Shown here piece by piece: positions 37,200-41,260 of a DNA stretch of 41,260 nucleotides. Within the stretch, counting starts at the first letter, position 1; each line of letters starts with the position of its first letter. This DNA is from Bifidobacterium saimiriisciurei (GTDB taxonomy: Bacteria; Actinomycetota; Actinomycetes; Actinomycetales; Bifidobacteriaceae): positions 1-41,260 of the forward strand of contig NZ_WHZU01000019.1 of NCBI RefSeq assembly GCF_010667655.1, read 5' to 3'. A model generated the notes under the pieces. The model worked only from the letters and a program-made list of their open reading frames with translations. It ran no database searches and was not told the origin of the DNA. A program made the position numbers and the translations under genes.

Positions 37200-39740
37200 T
37201 CAGTGCGTGCGCTTGCTCTTCATGTAGAAGACCAGGCCGGCGATGGCGGCGAGAATCACCACCACGGCCACGATTCCGCCGATGGCGGCACCGGTGCGCG
37301 ACAGCTGGCTTCCCTGCTTGGAGGCGTTCGTGGCGGTGTTTGTGGCGACCTGCGTCTTGTTCGGCGACGGCGTTGGGTTCGGGCTCGTGGTCGTGGTCGA
37401 ACCCGGCTTGGTGCTGGCGCCAGGGTTCGGCGTCGGCTTGTTCTCGTTGCCGCCGTTCGAGGCCTCGCGAACCGTGACGTTGGCCTTGAGCGCGTAGTCG
37501 GCGCCCTTCACCGTGGTCTTGCCCTCGACGGAGAAGGAACCGGCCTTGGCATAGGAGTCGGCGGGAACGGTGTTCCATACGGCGGGCTCGTCGGTGACGT
37601 CGCCGTTGGACCAGTGGACCTTCACGGTCTTCGGCAGCTGCGGCGCCTTGCCCACCGTGGTGGGGATGTCGACGCCGTTCTCCACGAGCTTCACCGTGGC
37701 CGCGTTCACCTTCACGGTGACGGAGACGGCTTGGCCGGCGGCCTTGCCGTTGACGGTGAACTCGCCGCCGTCACGGTTCTGCCACTTGTCGAAGGCGTCC
37801 CACGTGATGGTTTCGGCGCTGTCCTTGCCGCCGTCGTTCCACGTGACGGTGGCTTCCTTCGGCAGCTCGGGCTTCTTGCCGGAGTCGACGGTGATGGTCG
37901 TGTCGCCCTTCACCGTGGCGGACGTGGCCTTGGCGCTGCGGATGGTGACCTTGACGTCCACGCCGGGCGTGTAGCCGGCGATCTCGCCCTTGACGGTGAC
38001 AGTCTTGTCCTTGCCGGTGCGGTTGGAGAAGTCCACGCCGTCGGTCTTCCACTGCACGGAGACCTGGCTGTCATTGCCGTTGGAGAGCTTGGCGGTCACG
38101 GTATCGTGCAGGCCCAGCTTATCGCCGGCGTTGATGGTCACGTCCTTCGGCGCGGTGACGGATTCGATGGTCGCGGCGGTGACGGCGATCTTCACTCTCA
38201 CCTTCTTATCCGAGTGGCCCTTGATTTCGCCGTTCATCGTGACCGTTTCGCCGGCCTTGTTGAACAGGTCCTTGAAGTTCTCCGGCTCGTTCCAGACGAC
38301 GAGCTCGTTGGAGGAATCGCCGTTGCTCCATGTGACCTTCGCGCTTTCGGGCAACGCGGGAACAACGCCCTCGGTGGTCGAGCGATCGGCCGGATTCTCG
38401 ACGGATTCGATGGTGGCCGCCTTGACCGTCACATGCGCGGTGACGGTTGCGGTGGTGCCGGCGATGGTGCCGGTCAGGTCATAGGTGCCGCCGTTGCGGT
38501 CCTTGTACTGTTCGCTGGTGGTCCAGGTGATGGCCGGCGTGGTCTCGTCGCCGTTGGACCAGACGATCTTACCCTTGGCGGGCAGTTGCTTCGCCGGATC
38601 GGTGCCGGACGGGGTCGTGACATCAAGCTCGGTCTTACCGTTGTCGAGCGTGGCGCTGGTGATGGTGGCGTCAGCCACGTTCAGCGTGGCCGTGACCTTC
38701 TTCTCATATCCATCCACGGTGCCTTCAACTGTCACCGTGTGTGCGTCGCGGTCGGCGTTCCACGAATCAGGAATCACATCCCACGTCACGTCGACGTTGC
38801 CGGAGGTGTTGTCGCTGTAGTGCGCCGTCACCTTGGCCGGCAGCTGCGCCGTCGGCTTGGTTGTACTCGAATCCACATCAATCGCCGCCGGATTATCCAC
38901 GGAGGTGATGGTCTTCTTCGGCGCATACTCCTTCAGTGCATCCTCAACACTCTGGGTCTTACCTTCAGCGGTCTTGCTGTTGCCGATCTCAAGAACAGAG
39001 ATGGTCGCGCCCTTCCACTGACCACTCGTGACCTTGGCCACGCCGAAACCGGCGATATCGGCCAGAGGACTGACCTCCGTGAGGTAGTGACCATATCCCT
39101 GACGCCACTTCCTCAAATCGGACGCCGATGCATTCGGATTCTTGATTTCATAGTCGAGCTCGCTATACCAGCTGTTAACAGGATTATGCGAATTCTCGTA
39201 GCCGGCCATATCGGGATAACCGATGGCAAGTGCTTCAGGACCGAAAACGTATCCACCCTTGAATTCAGACGATTCTGCCAAATTCAGTCCACCGGTGCAC
39301 TGCGCAAAACTCGAATTGTTGCACTTGTACCAATCCGGCTTCCCGTTGTACATGTCATCATGACTGATAGATCCCTGTTTAGCCAGCTCGTTGGCACGGG
39401 CCTGCGCCCACGTCATCATGTCGGAATTAACCTTCAACGCAGGAACAGCACTGCCATCTGCCGGGTTGGACGCAACGTTAGACGCAGTATAGACAGTGGT
39501 ATTGTTATCCGTATTCTTCGCATCAGCGATTTGCTGCAACGTCAGAGGCCTGCGATTGGTGCTGGCACGCAGCGTGTTCAGGTCCTGCAGGTATTCCAAC
39601 GCCTGATACACGTTGCCTTTGGCGGCGGCGTCGGTGCCGACCTCGTCCGCCGCGTTGGCGGTGACGGCGGTGAGGCCCATTGTGGCGACGGTGGCCACTG
39701 CGGCGAGCACGCCGACCATTTTCTTCTTCCAGCCGCCCAT
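37200..39740 (-). CDS. Cell-wall-anchored protein with CAP domain and Ig-like repeats
   Basis: 846 residues. Signal peptide WKKKMVGVLAAVATVATMGL ending TANA-A. A CAP/SCP-PR1 domain at about 40-260: SDMMTWAQARANELAKQG, SWYSELDYEI and YGHYLTEVSPLADIAGFGVA. Six bacterial Ig-like repeats follow, each with an ATIxSV-type opening and KVTWSNGD-type strand (about 265-780). A Pro/Thr/Ser-rich wall-spanning stretch leads to LSRTG, a helix and KSKRTH, a sortase-type anchor with Ser-Arg in place of Pro-x. ATG 39782 with AAGGGA upstream is an alternative start. Possible adhesin; CAP function in gut bacteria is unsettled. Confidence 0.87.
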   Translation of the reverse strand: MGGWKKKMVGVLAAVATVATMGLTAVTANAADEVGTDAAAKGNVYQALEYLQDLNTLRASTNRRPLTLQQIADAKNTDNNTTVYTASNVASNPADGSAVPALKVNSDMMTWAQARANELAKQGSISHDDMYNGKPDWYKCNNSSFAQCTGGLNLAESSEFKGGYVFGPEALAIGYPDMAGYENSHNPVNSWYSELDYEIKNPNASASDLRKWRQGYGHYLTEVSPLADIAGFGVAKVTSGQWKGATISVLEIGNSKTAEGKTQSVEDALKEYAPKKTITSVDNPAAIDVDSSTTKPTAQLPAKVTAHYSDNTSGNVDVTWDVIPDSWNADRDAHTVTVEGTVDGYEKKVTATLNVADATITSATLDNGKTELDVTTPSGTDPAKQLPAKGKIVWSNGDETTPAITWTTSEQYKDRNGGTYDLTGTIAGTTATVTAHVTVKAATIESVENPADRSTTEGVVPALPESAKVTWSNGDSSNELVVWNEPENFKDLFNKAGETVTMNGEIKGHSDKKVRVKIAVTAATIESVTAPKDVTINAGDKLGLHDTVTAKLSNGNDSQVSVQWKTDGVDFSNRTGKDKTVTVKGEIAGYTPGVDVKVTIRSAKATSATVKGDTTITVDSGKKPELPKEATVTWNDGGKDSAETITWDAFDKWQNRDGGEFTVNGKAAGQAVSVTVKVNAATVKLVENGVDIPTTVGKAPQLPKTVKVHWSNGDVTDEPAVWNTVPADSYAKAGSFSVEGKTTVKGADYALKANVTVREASNGGNENKPTPNPGASTKPGSTTTTSPNPTPSPNKTQVATNTATNASKQGSQLSRTGAAIGGIVAVVVILAAIAGLVFYMKSKRTH

Positions 39741-39919
39741 ACGCGACTCTTTCCTTTCAGCCGTCAAGCTGTCCAAGCTCATGGCATTCCCTTCTGCTTC
39801 CGGACGCCGCGCACACCCCACCGGCCCGACGACGGACCGGAGACTCCTCATGAACGCAGGCATCTCAATGAATCAGCCTTTATTCCACTACACCACAGTA
39901 CTCCCTCGGCCCGATACTC

Positions 39920-39954
39920 GGGGGCATGAATTGAAACGCTCTTCACATGCCCCC
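39920..39954. repeat. GGGGGCATG inverted repeat upstream of the CAP/Ig gene
   Basis: GGGGGCATG / CATGCCCCC with a 17-base centre, 180 bases before the gene. A second small palindrome CCGATACTCGG overlaps its left end. Either an operator or a hairpin. I see no gene between 39741 and 40744. Confidence 0.5.
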
Positions 39955-40117
39955 AAAATCGGAAAAGCCGCACACGTCAAGGAGCCGAAAGCTCAACGAA
40001 CGCAGGCAATCCCCCGTCTGTACGCCAATCCATCCCATACACGGAATAACCGCGCACCCACCCCATAGACACGTCCCGCCCGCGCCATCGATTCATGACC
40101 CGCCGCGCCATCGATTC

Positions 40118-40500
40118 ATGGATTCAGTCGTATATCGCGCATAGCGGACGGCGACTCGTCCATTTCATCGGCGTCACACGGCCTGCGATGGATTCGAACC
40201 GTGATGAATCTGCCCACTGCGATGGATTCGACCGTAGAAAACGCGATATTGCCACGCAATCCATCAATATCGGTCGATATTTGATGGATTCGACCGCATT
40301 TTCCCGAAAACACGGCGTAATCCATCGGATTCGCATGATGTCCACAACAAGAACCGCATGATTGCAACGATTCGCGGCGTCGACGTCGACAGCCGCGATG
40401 GACTGCGGCGATTTTTCCTGAAAATACAACGTCGTCCATGAAAATCGACGTGATTCTCATGGACGACGAAAGATTTGGGTGTTTTCGGCACGCAATCCAT
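40118..40500. repeat. Cluster of 42-bp hairpin elements with ATGGA...TCCAT ends
   Basis: Units at 40222-40264 (43), 40284-40325 (42), 40398-40439 (42) and 40459-40500 (42), each beginning ATGGA and ending TCCAT. Two further degenerate units lie at 40118-40163 and from 40188. The clearest contains TTTTCCCGAAAA at its centre and CCG / CGG inner pairs. Paired units are 19 bases apart. Confidence 0.72.
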
Positions 40501-40520
40501 CGAAGCGCGAGGCCAAGCCG

Positions 40521-40574
40521 GACTCCCCTCAGTCCGACGCAGTCGGACAGCTCCCCTCGGCTGCGAGGGGAGCC
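40521..40574. repeat. CTCCCCTC double-hairpin element, copy 3
   Basis: GACTCCCCTC, then GTCCGAC / GTCGGAC hairpin, then CTCCCCTC / GAGGGGAG hairpin. It is the fullest copy of the family. Confidence 0.65.
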
Positions 40575-40603
40575 TACGCGCATACTCGCCAGACTACTTG
40601 TCT

Positions 40604-40770
40604 CGATCAGCCAACGGGCCTGGTCCTGCAATTAAGGACGGCCTATGGCCGCGATTTTTCTGGCTTCGCCGCGAGATATATCGCGGCTTCGCACAGGCCC
40701 TGGGGAACAGTCCACTGGACTGTTCCCCGAGCTGATCGCAACAACTAGTTGCGATCAGCCAACGGGCCTG
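40604..40770 (-). repeat. Hairpin cluster at the leuD 3' end, bounded by a 19-base direct repeat
   Basis: Four hairpins in sequence: CGGCC-TAT-GGCCG (about 40638), GCCGCGA / TCGCGGC (about 40669-40687), GGGGAACAGTCC / GGACTGTTCCCC (40702-40728) and GCTGATCGCAAC / GTTGCGATCAGC (40731-40759, over the leuD stop). CGATCAGCCAACGGGCCTG occurs at 40604-40622 and 40752-40770, the second inside leuD. Confidence 0.75.
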
Positions 40771-41101
40771 TCCAATCGTATTCCTGCTCGCGGGCGGAAG
40801 CGATGGGCTCCTCGGGCAGATGGCGGGCCGGCAGCGTGGTCGGCTTGAACGGGAACTTCTCGGCGCGCATCTTCTCGTAGGCGATGATGTCGTCCTCGTG
40901 ATGCAGCGTCAGGTCGATGTCGTCGTAGCCGTTCATCAGGCGCCAACGCACGTAGTCACCGACCTCGAACGGCAGCGTCACGTCGCCGCAGGTCACGGTG
41001 CGTTCGCCCAGATCGACGGTCATCTCACGGCCCGGCTCCTCCTCGAGAAGCTTCCACAGCAGTTCGATGGACTCCATCGGCATGATGGCGGCGAGCACGC
41101 C
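40745..41101 (-). pseudogene. leuD: 3-isopropylmalate dehydratase small subunit, C-terminal part
   Basis: LeuD with LeuC isomerises 2- to 3-isopropylmalate in leucine synthesis. This fragment encodes [20 protein letters not shown] through [20 protein letters not shown] and ends TGPLADRN, about 118 of some 230 expected residues. The N-terminal half is absent: at 41101 the sequence turns back on itself and continues as plus-strand leuD. The nominal ATG at 41116 lies in the fold-back and is not a real start. Confidence 0.85.
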
Positions 41102-41260
41102 GTGTGGGCGCTGCACGACTACGGCTTCCGCGTGGTCATCGCGCCGCGCTTCGCGGACATCTTCTACGGCAACACCGCCAAGAACGGCGTGCTCGCCGCC
41201 ATCATGCCGATGGAGTCCATCGAACTGCTGTGGAAGCTTCTCGAGGAGGAGCCGGGCCGT
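41027..41260. repeat. 75-bp perfect inverted duplication within leuD (fold-back)
   Basis: 41186-41260 is the exact reverse complement of 41027-41101, with an 84-base centre. The arm may extend beyond the window. The turn occurs at GCGAGCACGCC, which is encoded by EHA in one orientation and by GVLA in the other. Confidence 0.92.
41093..41260 (+). pseudogene. leuD: 3-isopropylmalate dehydratase small subunit, internal part in opposite orientation
   Basis: Plus-strand translation from 41093 reads [20 protein letters not shown], then [20 protein letters not shown] and [16 protein letters not shown] to the window edge. [12 protein letters not shown] is the conserved LeuD segment following GSSR. 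It lacks the N-terminus on its left, where the inverted copy joins. Confidence 0.85.

Noticed and set aside
34303..37227. Very long plus-strand reading frame (974 codons) opposite murA and the dihydroorotate dehydrogenase-family gene
   Set aside because: It is the antisense of two well-supported genes in GC-rich DNA, where the complementary frame stays open. Its translation has no recognisable domain. The same applies to frames opposite clpB, the FAD oxidoreductase and the CAP protein.
40745..41116. Complete 123-codon gene for a LeuD-like protein
   Set aside because: The ATG and first residues come from the inverted fold-back; the LeuD N-terminal half is missing.

Overview
The window is high-GC DNA with the gene content and order of a bifidobacterium. 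It carries the rplS-lepB-rnhB block, gatCAB, a clpB preceded by an HspR operator (HAIR), a class C sortase, cell-wall-anchored surface proteins and many starts without a Shine-Dalgarno sequence. Genus assignment is inferred from content and style only. Nearly every gene is on the minus strand; the clear exception is an AEC-family transporter at 23959-24888.

Layout. 1-1491: rnhB (cut by the window edge), lepB, rplS. 1492-3589: an rplS leader, a terminator, two and a half copies of a large structured 3'-UTR element, and a FAD oxidoreductase. 3590-5244: DUF2469 protein and a GNAT acetyltransferase. 5245-8986: a 112-bp tandem duplication at the end of gatB, then gatB, gatA, gatC. 8987-11987: an ABC exporter pair flanked on both sides by arrays of a palindromic 52-bp repeat. 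11988-13474: a SpoU-type RNA methyltransferase coupled to a phosphoribosyltransferase-like protein. 13506-16911: a large Cna-B adhesin whose frame breaks at a G6 tract. 17038-19955: clpB with terminator and HAIR operator. 19967-23628: ECF sigma factor, membrane protein, ABC ATPase and ABC permease in one operon. 23959-26119: AEC transporter and an orphan NMT1/ThiY-like lipoprotein with a long structured leader. 26596-28974: FAH-family enzyme, HTH protein, a 53-codon ORF and a G14 homopolymer next to a perfect TATAAT. 28975-33017: YggS-family PLP protein, class C sortase, GluQ-RS, glycerol facilitator. 33307-37041: acyltransferase, two more copies of the structured 3' element, murA, dihydroorotate-dehydrogenase-family protein. 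37200-39740: CAP/Ig-like surface protein. 39741-41260: non-coding DNA rich in hairpin repeats, then a leuD that folds back on itself as a head-to-head inverted duplication at the window end.

Functional links. The sortase at 29.9-31.0 kb is the only sortase here and two sortase-type substrates (LPFTG and LSRTG) lie elsewhere in the window. gatCAB and GluQ-RS both serve glutamyl-tRNA chemistry. MurA, the acyltransferase and the sortase serve the envelope.

The most unusual content is in the non-coding DNA: at least four families of palindromic repeats, two G-tracts with phase-variation potential, and the leuD fold-back, which is either a real rearrangement or an assembly artefact.
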